A stretch of DNA of 64,000 bases, from the NCBI GenBank assembly GCA_026874595.1, contig CM049318.1:43934456-43998455 (forward strand). Reading direction: 5' to 3'. The first letter of the stretch is position 1. The number at the start of each line of letters is the position of its first letter. Source of the DNA: Sipunculus nudus (Eukaryota > Annelida > Sipuncula > Golfingiida > Sipunculidae). Below the pieces are notes generated by a model, which searched no databases, had not been told where the DNA came from, and saw only the letters and a list, made by a program, of their open reading frames with translations. This document shows, piece after piece, positions 11,566-22,997 of the stretch. A program made the position numbers and the translations under genes.

Positions 11566-11930
11566 CAAGTGACCCATGACGCTCAGCTGACTGGGAAGAG
11601 ATTCGCAAAAGGAAATTTTATCATCAGAATGGTACTATATTCTCATTCAACTGAAGCATCAAACAGATTAACCAACAGGCCAAGATTAAGTCTGTATTTA
11701 TATATCTCAACAAGAGACCCATGGGTCACGGCGCTCAGCTGAAGTTTGAAATTTTTGCAAATGCAAAATATTCTATTGTAATGTTTTTCATTTATATAAG
11801 AATATGAGAACCTAAGAGGACTGTCATGAAGAAAAACAGAAAAAGTTTTGAGATACTGTGATGCATATGAAAATTTACAGATGGACAGGCAAGTGGACAG
11901 AATGACAATATTCCTAATTTTATAAACTAG
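11566..11930 (+). mobile_element. two HLE-1 5'-end fragments
   Basis: ACAAGTGACCCATGACGCTC near 11567 and ACAAGAGACCCATGGG with GGCGCTCAGCTGAA near 11708 are HLE-1 5' termini. The second continues with AATTTTTGCAAATGCAAAAT and GAGATACTGTGATGCATATG exactly as at 59531-59793. Both lack the 3' hairpin. Confidence 0.65.
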
Positions 11931-12474
11931 GTTTAACAGTGTTATTCACACCTAGGCCCCACCAACATTAAGAGATATGAACGAAATGCTACAAAGTATT
12001 TATATCTTCTTAAATCTTGTCAGTTAGCACTTACATTAGGTCCTAATATTTTACCATATTTGAAAATTAGGAATAAATTCCTGAACATTTTTTTCTTTAA
12101 AAAAAATCAAAATTGTCCAAGTCTCAACAAAAAGAATTTTTTAACATTAAAATTATAAGCTTTGTCTTGTATATTAGTCCTGTGTATTGAAGCGGTGGGT
12201 CTCTGTTGTTACTGTTCATCGCTGAAAATGTGAAATTATAGGATTTATCTTGTTTAGAGTACAGATCTGTCAACAGAATGGGGGGGGGGGGGGGGGGGGA
12301 GGAAGGCTCCCTGTGGTATTTATACTGGCAGCCTGATCAAGCTCAACAAGAGGGAGGGCTTGCCCCAGTGATTGGATTACATAACAGCCTGGGGAGCATA
12401 GAGAGTTGCACTGAATAACCTACAGTGACCTCAGTGGACTGTTTGACAATGTAAGGGAATACAACAAGAGCCTC
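11931..12474. other. HDAC intron with a 20-G run
   Basis: AT-rich sequence without genes. A run of 20 G occupies 12280-12299 and could fold into a G-quadruplex or be a sequencing/assembly weak point. Confidence 0.5.
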
Positions 12475-12592
12475 CAAACAAATTCAATAACTAGCCTAAT
12501 TTTGCAGCTTTTATTTTTCAAATTTAAGATTTTAACAGATTTAATCCTAATGTGTACATGCTGTGAAAAAAACATCCACAGTACTTACAGGA
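12475..12592 (+). mobile_element. HLE-1 core fragment (left flank of a nested HLE-1)
   Basis: AATTCAATAACTAGCCTAAT to GTACTTACAGGAA matches 31218-31325. The matching right-hand continuation, AAAAATCGTGCCGTGGCC, appears at 15211, so a younger HLE-1 copy split this piece. Confidence 0.7.
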
Positions 12593-15210
12593 ACAAGGGA
12601 CCTATGGGTCACGACGCTCAGCTGTTATATATGATAAAAAAATATTATTTAGAAATGAGGCACATGCTGGTTTTGTGTGGTAATAAATATAAGCTGTATT
12701 ATGAGTTGTTGTTGTTTAGCTTATGTATGATTTTGATAGTACCTTTGGGGACAGGGAAGAGGATTGATTTCATTTATTTTATTAACAAATGGAGTGCTAT
12801 TGTCACACAGATTTTGACTTGGCCATATAACTTATAAGCAGAATATATAATATAAGGGTTTAACTATTAATTAAAACAAATTACAAATATTGTCCCAAAT
12901 ATTATTTTTTTTTTAAATAATAAGAGAATCATATGATTTTTTTAAATGAAATATAACTGAAATGATTATTAAAATAATATTAAAGAATATATTCATGAAT
13001 GCATTCATGAATACATTTTGAAAGTATTTGCACTGGTATTCATATACTTTCATTTTTACCTGAATTCCCATTCTTTATGCAAGAAATTTTATAATGGAGT
13101 ACATAATCATATTCGTATTTAAATACAATTACAAAGTATTCGCACCATGACTGGTATTTATTCAGTTTTCACCAAACAATGATGTTGAGAATCCAGAATA
13201 TACAAAATTCACACATTTAAATAATGATCATAAGTACCTGGTTTTATGGCTTTTATTTATATTAAAAAATAACTGTAATAAATTCATTTTGGACTAATTT
13301 CACATCAATGTACACACTAGACACAGTAGGAATCTAGATTAATATTATCAACTGCATCTTTGTCTATCATTAATTTCCATCATATGATCCCCAATGATTA
13401 GTAATGAATGATATGATTTACTTCTTTATTATTAAAATTGAACTGAAAAATACCATAGGTGACTGCATGGTGTTATTTGGAATACGTGATATTCTATCCA
13501 TCGATACAAGATTCTTATATCATCAGTAACTGCAAGTTAATTTCCTGTTATTATAAACTAACAAATTCCTTTTCTATTTTTCTTTAATTTTTTATTAAAA
13601 ACCAATAAAAATTTATTAATTTTTGTTTATTGTTATGTAGTTGGTTAAAACTACTAGATGAGTTGGGTTGGACACCTGGATCAACTGTGGCTGGCCATAA
13701 GCTGCCTGGATTCCCCTGTATGCCTCGCCTCAAGCATGCATATTTTGCTGAAAGTTCAACAAGGTCAACACACAGGTGACTCAAGAGGGGCTGGAGAGAG
13801 CCAAAGTCTGACAGGGTCTCATAAAAACATTTATAAAAGCTACAATTTTTGGCCAATTTCTTTCAGCTTTCTAAACTTAAAAGCTGAAATCTTTATGTGT
13901 GCATGATATGAAAATTATATCAACAGTGCTCACAGGAAACAAACGTGCCATGGTCAAAGTTGGGCAAAATTTAAGTTATTAATTTTACATTTATACTAAT
14001 AACTTATAAAATTTGAAAAATTCATAACTAATTTTGGGTATTCAATTGAATCTTGATTAAATAATGTTACATCCCTGACAAAAAATCTCTAGCTTCAGCA
14101 ATCCCCTTGTTAAGGGAGTAAATATATTTCTTGATTTTTTACAAAGTGCATTATGTTTGGGCCCATAACTTAAAACAATTACGCAATACTGACATCATTC
14201 TGGCATGTGCTTAGAGAATGAAAAATACGTATATTATTTATGATTAAAGTCAGACCAGTGGTTTTGATATTAGGCAGTCTTGAAGTGTAACAATGGGTTT
14301 TTAATGGAAAAATGAAGTTTTTCATTAATATCTTGAAGGTATTAAGTCCTAGTGACCAAATTCTTGGCATGGTAGGGGATTTTGGAGACATCTAGCTGTA
14401 TGCCGAATTTCAGGAACTAAGAGCTGAAGCTGGGGAGCTGAGCTCTTGCAAACTGCATAACACTAGCTTGATGTAAACAATATGTTACATGGTGCTTGAA
14501 AACTTGAATAAAATCTACAGTTTTTGATCAACTGGTTTCAAATTTTTGGTGTTAACAGTTGAAAAGGTAACAAAAACATGCTGTGAAAATTAAATCCACA
14601 GTACTCACAGGAGAAAAACGTGCCATGGTCAAATTTGGGCAAAATTTAAGGTACCAATTTTTTATTTTTATTAATATTTTTAAAAATTTAAAAGATTTTC
14701 ATCTAATTTTGGGTATACAATTTAATTTTGATTAATTAAAGTTATATTACTGGAAAAAAGGTCCATAGCTTTAACATGTTTTGTGTTAAGTGATCAAATA
14801 TCTTTCCTGATTTTTTACAAAATGCATTATGTTTGGGTCCATAACTTTTTTAAATTATATAATACAGACATAATTTCTTGAATGTACATAGGAACTATAT
14901 AGAGGAATATTTATGGTAAATATGAGGAAAAACAGATGAGTGGTTTTGATATTAGGCAGTCCTGAAGTGTGAAAATAGGTTTTTAATAAAAAATTGAGGT
15001 TTTTCCTTAATTTCTCAAAGGAACAAAGTCGAAAAGACCCAGTTTTTGGCTTGGTAGGAGATCTTGGGGACATCTAACGTTTTGCCGAATTATGGATTCC
15101 TAGGTCTTACGGTTTCAAAACGTGCCACATCTACGGACGGACGGACAGACGGACGGACGACGGACAATGGACCACGACTATAGCTCAGATGACTTATAGT
15201 CAGCTGAGCT
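12593..15210 (+). mobile_element. HLE-1 long copy, complete, nested in an older HLE-1
   Basis: 5' end ACAAGGGACCTATGGG with ACGACGCTCAGCTG; 3' end AGCTCAGATGACTTATAGTC with AGCTGAGCT, a hairpin preceded by a GGACGGACGG run. Inside, phrases such as ACGTGCCATGGTCAAAG and GTGGTTTTGATATTAGGCAG recur about 676 bp apart, showing a tandem core of large units. The first 1.9 kb matches 27722-29540 and 62592-64000. No transposase is encoded; the repeated minus-strand frames beginning MSPKSPTMP or MSPRSPTKP are repeat by-products. Confidence 0.75.
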
Positions 15211-15808
15211 AAAAAATCGTGCCGTGGCCAAGTAAAAATCGTGCCGTGGCCAAAGTTGGGCAAAATTTAAGGTACTGATTTTATATTTATGCTAATAACT
15301 TAAAAAAATTGCAAATTTCAGATCTAATTTTTCGTATACAATTGAATCTTGATTAAATGATGTTATATTCCTGATAAAAAGTCTCAGCCATTCTTATGTT
15401 AAGTGAGTAAATATATATCCTGATATTTTACAAAGTGCATTATGTCTGGGCCTATAACTTCAACAAATTATGCAATACTGACCTAAATTTTGGTATGTAC
15501 ATAGGAAGTGTATGGAAGAATATGTAAATTGACAATTACATCTAACATTATGCCATTTTTTGGATTACCAGGTAAACAAAAGTAGGGTCATGATGCTAGA
15601 AAATACAAACACATTAAGTCTTCTATAAAACTTCAATAGCTAGACTATTTTTTAAGCTTATACTTTCAAATTCAAACTTCATCAGATTAAATCCATATGT
15701 AAACTGGCTGTGAAAATTAAATCAAATGTACTTAAAAGAAAAAAACGTGCCATGGTCAAATTTAGGCAAAATTTAAGGTACCAATTTTTTATTTTGCTTA
15801 TATTTTAA
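15211..15808 (+). mobile_element. HLE-1 core fragment (right flank of the nested copy)
   Basis: Contains two close GTGCCGTGGCCAA phrases, AAGTTGGGCAAAATTTAAGG and a further ACGTGCCATGGTCAAA near 15746. It continues the core piece at 12475-12592 and is cut by the next HLE-1-like 5' end at 15809. Confidence 0.65.
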
Positions 15809-16560
15809 ACAAGTGACCCATGGGTCATGACGCTCAGCTGCCAAGCATGACCTGTGACATCATGGGCTGAGATTCACAACTTCCAGTCAAATTTTGAAGA
15901 ACCAATTTGCCAATTTGTTGAAATTTTCTACGACAACCGAAATATATATCACCTATGTCTGGTTAAAACACAGTGAATTGATGGTCTGAGGAAAATGTAT
16001 GATTGTTAAGGTATCCAGAACTATTCCCATAGCTTACTTGATACCTGTCAGTCTCAAAAGGAACACCACAAAGGGCAAATATAAGATCAAAATATATAGC
16101 AAAAAATCAAGGAAATCCATGCAAGAATTATTGAGAAACAGGTGCTTCTGTATGAATTTTTATTCAATACAAGCCAACTGTACTGCACTTTCATATATGA
16201 TGATAATATTTATTAAGAAATATTTGACCCAGTCCTTTGCAAGATTACATTAATATACGTCCGACTGCCTTCACTTTAACAGTTCTTGAGATAATATGAT
16301 CAAAAGGAATTTAAAGATGGTTGCATGGTGGCCATTTTGGACTTCTGACAGGTCTGAAATCAGACAACAACCATTCTCTAAATCGGACCAAAAATTGAAG
16401 GAGAATTACTGAAATTGCACTGAAAAAAGGATTTCTAAGGTGGCTAACTGGCAGACATAATGGATTTCTGACAAGTCTGACATTTAATATCACACATCCT
16501 CCAATAAGAGACCAAACTTGGGGCAAATTCTCCAAATGATGTTACAGTAATGAATGTCCA
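15809..16560 (+). mobile_element. HLE-1-type 5' end with an unrelated body
   Basis: Starts ACAAGTGACCCATGGG and TGACGCTCAGCTG, then carries sequence not seen elsewhere in the window. Around 16310-16520 phrases such as GGTGGCCATTTTGGACTTCTGACAGGTC and TGGATTTCTGACAAG form a loose repeat of about 130 bp. No 3' hairpin was found, so the right limit is approximate. Confidence 0.45.
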
Positions 16561-17470
16561 AAACAATTCAAAAGGCATGTTCAGGCGCTCATATCAGATT
16601 TATAGATATGCAAATGTAAAAGTGTAGGTCCAATATTTTTTATTATCACTCTGCTTTTCAATGGGGTCAGCAGGGTTGGTAAACTGCAAAACCTGAAAGA
16701 AAAGAAATGCAGAAAGCATGACTTAGAGTCTTGTAATAAAATAAAGCCATCCTAAGGCCATCCTTAAAAATTTTTGTGTTGGGGCTAACATTGGTCCAAA
16801 AAAAGTCATCAGGTAGGGAGGAAAAAAATATTTTTTTTAAAGGAGGATCTGGAGTTTACTACACCTTTTTTTACCGGATATTAGCATATGTGAGGTTTAT
16901 GTCAAATAACATACCCGTACTCCATTCATTCCTTGCCTCAATACCACTGAAACATGCACAACAAGGTATCTCTGAACAGATTTTGTGTTTTATTACAGGC
17001 TTAAAATCCTGTACTTGGGTTTAAAATGTTTTAGTACATGCTTTGAACATGTACATGTCAAACATTCACGTATCTGAAAAGTTATCAAGTACTTTTCCAA
17101 TTATGGTCAAGCATGTTATCATGGAAGCATTATAACTGATGTATATCCCATTGCACAGGTTCACATTAGGCGTGTAAGCCTTGTTCTGGATCTCACATGA
17201 ATTTGCAGACAATTTTATTTTGTGTTGTATGCGAGTGCCAGAATTGTAGGAATGAGTGCAGTTTGAGATTTCCTTTGCAAGTGAAGAGGTATAATTAAGA
17301 AGGACGGTAATAAATGAACTCTTTAGTAATAGTCAATGCCTAATAAGGTATTAGAATATATAAAATGTTTATATAAATATATGTAAAAACTGTACTTTTT
17401 GAAAGATGAAACCATATATTGGATGTCGGTACCCTGATTAGGAATTTTATTTCTTCGGTGTTGGTGTATA
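16561..17470. other. HDAC intron, no clear gene; left flank of the Ginger element
   Basis: A minus-strand acceptor-like CTTTCTTTTCTTTCAG with an open stretch after it lies near 16700, but the frame closes shortly and is unlike HDAC. The last 70 bp are one copy of a repeat found again at 23310-23380 (see the Ginger entry). Confidence 0.4.
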
Positions 17471-17515
17471 TGTTACACCCCGATTGTGAAATTGCCCATT
17501 TCATGTAATGGGCAA
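17471..17515 (+). repeat. left terminal inverted repeat of the Ginger-like element
   Basis: 45 bp, identical base for base to the reverse complement of 23127-23171. It begins TGTTACACCC and its last 24 bp are the first subterminal palindrome. Confidence 0.95.
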
Positions 17516-17613
17516 AAAAATTGCCCAGTTCATGAAATGGGCAACCACTTTGCCCATTTTATGTAATGGGCAAAATGACAAAACTCTACTTGCCCATTTC
17601 ATGAAATGGGCAA
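17492..17613. promoter_or_regulatory. left cluster of four 24-bp palindromes, likely transposase sites
   Basis: Near-perfect palindromes TTGCCCATTT-CATG-AAATGGGCAA at 17492, 17521, 17550 and 17590, with starts 29, 29 and 40 bp apart. Internal variants keep the arms (CAGTTC, TTTTATGT). The spacing places them on similar helix faces for the first three. Their position inside and next to the terminal repeat suggests binding sites for the element's integrase or CXC protein; this is inference. Confidence 0.8.
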
Positions 17614-17753
17614 CTAGACAATCGACGGTTTACTCCTCGATTCTGTAAGGAATGGTAAACCATTTGAATGGATTCTTCTGAATAATTGAAAGTGTAAATG
17701 CCATGAAGTGAAACCCTACCCTATTTTGAAGGAGTTGTATTGATAAAGTGAAA

Positions 17754-19253
17754 ACTAGATGTGTCGGAACGACACGAATGCCCCCGCCTTGGGCAAATTA
17801 GAAACATTTGTAAAATTTGGAAAATTTTTTAAGTTCAGGAGGTGTGGTATGGTCAAAAGTAGGTCAACAAGGGCAAAATGCAAACTCGATCTGTAACGGG
17901 TCATTATCAAGCAACACACCAAAAATCATGCCAGTATATGCAGGCATTGTGAAAAAAAGTCCATACATGTGCATTTTCCATAAAAATTTCTGTCTTTCAT
18001 GAAATTTTCTATGTTTAGGAGCCGTAAAACAATCAAAAGTAGGTCAACCGGGATGAAACGCAAACTCGATCTGTAACTGTCATTATCAGTACAAAAAAGT
18101 CAGTACATATGCATTTGTTATGAAAATTTATATTTTTCATGAAACTTTCTATGTTCAGGAGCAGTCAAATGGTCAAAAGTAGGTCAACTGAGACAAAACA
18201 AGAACTCGATCTGTAACTGGTCATTATCTGCCTACACACCAAAAATCAGGCCTGAATCTGCAGGCACTGCAAAAAAAAGTCCATACATGTGCACCTTTTT
18301 ATGAAATTTTCTATGTTAGAGCACCGTCAAACAGTCAAAAATAGGTCAACTGGGACAGAACGTGAACTTGATCTGTAACTAGTCATTATCTGCCCATACA
18401 CCAAAAATCAGGCCAATATCTGCAGGTATTGTGAAGAAAAGACTGTACAAGTGTATTTGTCATGAAAATATATATTTTACATGAAATTTTCTATGTTCAG
18501 GAGCCGTAAAACAGTCAAAAGTAGGTCAACCGGGACAAAATGCGAACTCCATCTGTAACTGGTCAATATCTGCCAACACCAAAAATCAGGCCAATATCTG
18601 CAGGCATTGCCAAAAAAGGTCCGTACATGTGTATTTGTCATGAAATTTCATATTTTTCATGAAATTTTCTATGTTCAGGAGCCTTAAAACGGTCAAAAGT
18701 AGGTCAACCAGGACGAAACGCAAACTCGATCTGTATCTGGTCTATATCTGCCCACACACCAAAAATCAGGCCAATATCTGCAGGCATTGCGAAAAAAAGT
18801 CCGTACATGTGTATCTGTCATGAATATTTCTATTTTTCATGAAAATTTCTAAGTTTTGGAGCCATAAAACGGTCAAAAGTAGGTCAACCGGGACGAAACG
18901 CGAACTCGATCTGTAACTGGTCTATATCTGTCCACACACCAAAAATCAGGCCAACTTCTGCAGGCACTGCGAAAAAAAGTCCGTACATGTGTATTTGTCA
19001 TGAAATTTCATATTTTTCATGAAAATTTCTAAGTTAAGGAGCCGTAAAACGGTCAAAATTAGGTCAACTGGGACGAAACGCGAACTTGATCTGTAACTGG
19101 TCTATATCTGCCCACACCCCAAAAATCAGGCCAATATCTGCAGGCATTGCGAAAAAAAGTCCGTACAACTGTTTGATTTCGGAAGGACGGAAGGAGGGAA
19201 TGACGGACATGGGTAAAACTATATGCCCCGGCCACTTTGTGGCGGGGGCATAA
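17754..19253 (+). mobile_element. HLE-4, tandem-core element nested in the Ginger element
   Basis: Starts ACTAGATGTGTCGGAACG, where GTGTCG-GAA-CGACAC can fold, then ATGCCCCCGCC. Seven to eight units of about 178 bp follow, with AAAAATCAGGCCAATATCTG and GTAGGTCAACCGGGACG. After a short GGACGGAAGGAGGG run it ends with a strong GC-rich hairpin and TAAAA. The 5' TGCCCCCGCC is inverted relative to the 3' GGCGGGGGCA. The layout matches HLE-1 to HLE-3, but the core lacks the GGTGGCGCCACC palindrome. It is non-coding. Confidence 0.78.
19224..19250 (+). terminator. 3' terminal hairpin of HLE-4
   Basis: TGCCCCGGCCAC-TTT-GTGG and CGGGGGCA form a stem with 11 of 12 pairs and a 3-nt loop, followed by TAAAA. 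In Helitron-like elements such a hairpin marks the end of rolling-circle transfer; use here is by analogy and it is not meant as a transcription terminator. Confidence 0.7.
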
Positions 19254-20107
19254 AAAGAGCATATTGCAGCTTACATTGGCCTTGTATATAAATAATTTTC
19301 AATTATTTATATATTACTGTGCATAATAATAAATGAGCTGTTAAATATATTATTTATTGCAGATTATTAAGTTTCATTTGTCTAATAGTTGTGGCTCAAC
19401 AATTACTTAGTTAATTAAACCTTCAAAGCACCCTTTGTGTTCTCATTAACTGAACAAACTGTGTCAGAGTACTGAGTTCATGTTTTTGTAGATTGTTTGT
19501 TACAACTGATTAATCTAAAGTTGTTTTGATTAGCTTTGATCTTTGTGATTCTTAGGACTTTTACTTCATAGGGGTCAAATTTGTGATACATGAGTGAGTT
19601 ATATTTCTATCTTAGTATAAATGTAGTTTTTAATAATTATTAATGATAAATGTTCTTATAATAATTACTAAGCTATATATTATATGATTTCATTTTTTCC
19701 CAATTACATTAAAATATATATTAATATATATTAAAATTCCTTGATAGGTGTAATTATCCTGCCTTTTTTTAAATCTTTTATTTATATATTTTTTTTTCAA
19801 CACTGGCAATAATATATCCCATAACCTGAAAATGGTTAAGATACTTCAGAAAACAGAAGTACTTAACCATTAATCAGATTATGTAAGGAATGAAAAAAAT
19901 ATAAAATTGGTAAATATTTTAAAAAGTATACTTGATAAATATTAAAATATATCTAATATGTAAATATAATAATTTATAAATATCTTATAAATATCTTAAA
20001 CTTAAAGACAAATAAAAAGATCTACTGAATTAAAGTATATCCTTACCTGATATATTGAAAATACTGCAAATGTATTTGGTGATACCATGTAAACAAGTAA
20101 CTTTGAC
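19254..20107. other. AT-rich interior of the Ginger element
   Basis: Very AT-rich with many ATATAT and AATAAT runs. No coding frame was supported. It may hold the promoter or a 5' intron of the transposase gene. Confidence 0.45.
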
Positions 20108-20500
20108 CATCAAACAACCTTTGATGCACCAGCATCAAAGATGATCACAGGGACAAACAACCAACACTGCAGTTTTGACTCAGTACTCCAGTTTGGACTC
20201 AATTACTCAGTTTGGCCAGGTAATGAGTAGCTCCATAATCCTTAAACAACCTTTGATGCACCAGCATCAAAGATCATCACAGGGACAAACAACCAACAAT
20301 GCAGATTTGACTCAGTACTCCAGTTTGGACTCGGTTACTCAGTTTTGCCAGGTAATGAGTAGCTCCATAATCCTTAAACAACCTTTGATGCACCAGCATC
20401 AAAGATCATCACAGGGACAAACAACCAACAATGCAGATTTGACTCAGTACTCCAGTTTGGACTCAGTTACTCAGTTTGGCCAGGTAACGAGTAGCTCCTT
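20108..20500 (+). repeat. 132-bp tandem repeat, three units, upstream of the transposase frame
   Basis: TGACTCAGTACTCCAG recurs at 20176, 20308 and 20440, exactly 132 bp apart, with a partial first unit from 20108. The unit is 44 codons long and stays open in one plus frame (20175-20510), with GATGCACCAGCATCAAAGAT (imperfect dyad). Each unit also contains CTTTGATGC...GCATCAAAG, an inverted pair flanking CACCA. Whether it is translated is unknown. Confidence 0.85.
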
Positions 20501-20603
20501 GGTTGAATGATTTCCCTAGCCCTATAAGGTAAGCTGAAAAATATTTAAGGGCATGTGGAAGGGTCCTGCACTCATATGCATGTTGTGCACTCTTACACAC
20601 ACC

Positions 20604-22592
20604 ATGGATTTTGCTGCTGTAGTGGATAAATGTTCTAGTGTGTGGACTGAGGAATATGAAGAGCTTGTTATCCAAACCTTGAAAAGAGGGAAAACAGGCA
20701 GGTCATTGGCAAGACAAGACTACCACATACTCAAGAACTTCCAGCTGGCAAGTCTTGGGGGCATTGATAAAGTCATCAAGAAGAATGGAAAATACATGAT
20801 CACCAAAGATGCTGCAGTCAATGTTATACGACTAATGCACATCGAAACAGGTCATGGTGGGGAGAAGAAAACCTTCAAGAAGTTGAAGGAACAGTACTCC
20901 AACATTCCAAGGTTCCTCATCCAAGAGTATATCAAGCGATGTGAACGGTGTTGTGAGAAAAAATCCAGGAAGGAGACTGCTTCTGGTGCTGTCGTAAGAC
21001 CACTTACAGTTGAAGATCTTAACGAAAGGGCCCAAGTTGACTTAGTGGACATGCAGACCATGAAGGATGGAAGTTACAGATTCATCCTGCACTATGTGGA
21101 GTACCTCACAAAGTTCCATGTGATTCGCCCTCTGAAATCAAAGACAGCAGGTGAAGTTGCAAATGAACTGCTGTACATCTTCCTAGATTTTGGAGCCCCA
21201 CACGTGCTTCAGTCAGACAACGGCAGGGAGTTCACAGCTCAAGTTATACAGGAACTACGCACTCTTTGGCCTGAACTTGTTCTCGTCAACGGCCGTCCTA
21301 GACATCCATAGAGCCAGGGATCCGTGGAAAGAAGCAATGGCGACATGAAGTCAAAGCTGATGGCATGGATGAGGGACAATAACAGTACTAAGTGGAGCTA
21401 TGGTATTCGTTTTGTGCAATGGGCAATGAATACCACTTACCACGAGGTAATCAAAATGGAACCATAAAAGGCTCTCACAGGTAACAAACCCCACTGTGGA
21501 CTCACAAGTAAGCTACCCGCTGCTTTCTTGGAACAGTTTACATCTGGTGTCAGTGAGGAAGAGTTAGAACAGTTGATTGCAGAGACTTGCAGCAGAGATG
21601 CTGATGTGCCAGAATCAGCTGACCCAGTGCTTGATGACCTACCTGAAGAAACTCATGATCATCCCAGACCAGACACTACAGATGAAAATCGATCTGAAGC
21701 ACAGGTTAGTGTTGATGTCATGGATCAACAGGATATTGGAGCTGGTGATTTACCTTCTGAGGGTCAAGCGATATATGTTCTTCGAGAGCTGGACATTGTT
21801 ACAAATATTCTTCCAGAGGACAGTGCTGACCAAGAACTTGGTGACAAGCCTTCCTCTTCTGCAGACGTGATCACCACTGTGACTCCTGAAACTGTGTGTG
21901 ACAAGGCCCAGACATCAAATTGCAAAAGAGCTCAAACTGAATCCATTGCTGAACAAGAACCTTCCTGTAGTGTGGATATTGGTACAACTGTGACTCCGGA
22001 AACTACAAGTGACAACACCGAGACATCAAATGAGACATTGCCAATCATCCAGCCAAACGAGCAAGGACTGCAGCTTCTGCTGGAATCAAACATCAAGCAA
22101 CGCATGCTGGCTCGCAGCACACGTTCACTTAAAGCCCTAGGACTTGGAGACAATGTGGCAGTACCTGTATCACAGTTCGACAGAAGCAAAGGTGACCCAC
22201 CTAATGTTATTGGAGTTGTCCTCTCAGCTGATGAATCAGGATACATAGCTGGCACAAGGAGTGGTATTATAAAGGGAAAGATGGCCCGAAACCAGTTAGA
22301 ATTTATTCAGTTCAGTGGTCTAAAAGCAGAGGATGTTCCAGCTGAGCAGCTTACTTTGCGTGAAATTGTCAGAGCACAGAGTGTATGTGGAGCCCAGGGT
22401 TTCAAGAGATGTCACTGTAAGAAAAACTGTCTAAGTTATAGATGTTCCTGCTTTAAGGCCGGACTGAGATGCAACAGTGCATGTCACACCTCAAAGTGTT
22501 GTGAAAAGTGGACAAGTAAATATTTAGATACTTGGATAATCTGGGGTGCTGTTCTTGTTTTTGTGAAGAGACATATTATGATAAACATGTGA
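20604..22592 (+). pseudogene. Ginger-like transposase: H2C2 zinc finger, integrase core, C-terminal CXC domain; two in-frame stops
   Basis: The likely start is the ATG at 20604 (ACACCATGG context, protein MDFAAVVDK), not the earlier in-frame ATG at 20553. One frame runs to 22592 but is closed by TAG at 21309-21311 and TAA at 21465-21467. Order: H2C2 motif with His codons at 20838 and 20853 and CERC at 20940-20951; integrase core with DLVDM (about 21039-21053), QSDNG (Asp codon 21216) and, beyond the first stop, GSVER with the catalytic Glu codon 21327; an acidic, low-complexity linker from about 21528; then HCKKNC, CSCFKAGLRC and CCEK, a tesmin/TSO1-like CXC cluster at about 22410-22508. Integrases of this type insert transposon DNA by D,D-E chemistry. 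The product most resembles KRBA2-like proteins. After CCEK the last 25 residues look like read-through into an intron or UTR. The 21528 ATG might start a separate CXC protein. Confidence 0.88.
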
Positions 22593-22997
22593 TTACATTG
22601 AGTGACTCAGTGACCCCTCAACTTTATGAAAATACTATCCAAATGTTATGAAAAGTATGGTGAAACGTTCAAAAATGCCTTTCTGTTGATGGGGCATTAT
22701 ATGATATATGAATGAGTGACTCAGTTACTCCGCATATTTATGAAAATGTTTTGAAAAATGGTGATATGTCCAAATATGTCCAGATATAACCATGTGCTTA
22801 CATTGAATGATTCAGTGACAATGATATACCCATAGGGTGTTATAGTGAATTATAGTGAATTGTTCAAATGTTTTTACCAAAAATAAAGTGCAGCTAATTA
22901 TACCAATGTTCTGTTATCATTTGACACTGATAGGATTAACTTGACATGCATGGATGCGTCGGTATGCCTGATTTTGTGAGATCTGTCAGTTTTGGAG

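Noticed and set aside
12502-12837. 111-codon plus-strand frame, similar frame at 27716-27928
   Set aside because: Crosses the HLE-1 insertion boundary and shares its sequence with other HLE-1 copies that break it.
14179-15073. Minus-strand frames beginning MSPKSPTMP and MSPRSPTKP, repeated at 29241, 29935, 30180, 30867 and 63679
   Set aside because: Copies of the HLE-1 core read backwards; broken differently in each copy and without a recognisable domain.
16620-16710. Exon-like stretch on the minus strand after TTTCTTTTCTTTCAG
   Set aside because: The frame is short, closes soon after, has no convincing donor and does not match a missing HDAC segment.
21577-21870. 97-codon frame overlapping the transposase linker
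   Set aside because: Out of frame with the integrase-CXC frame and without features.
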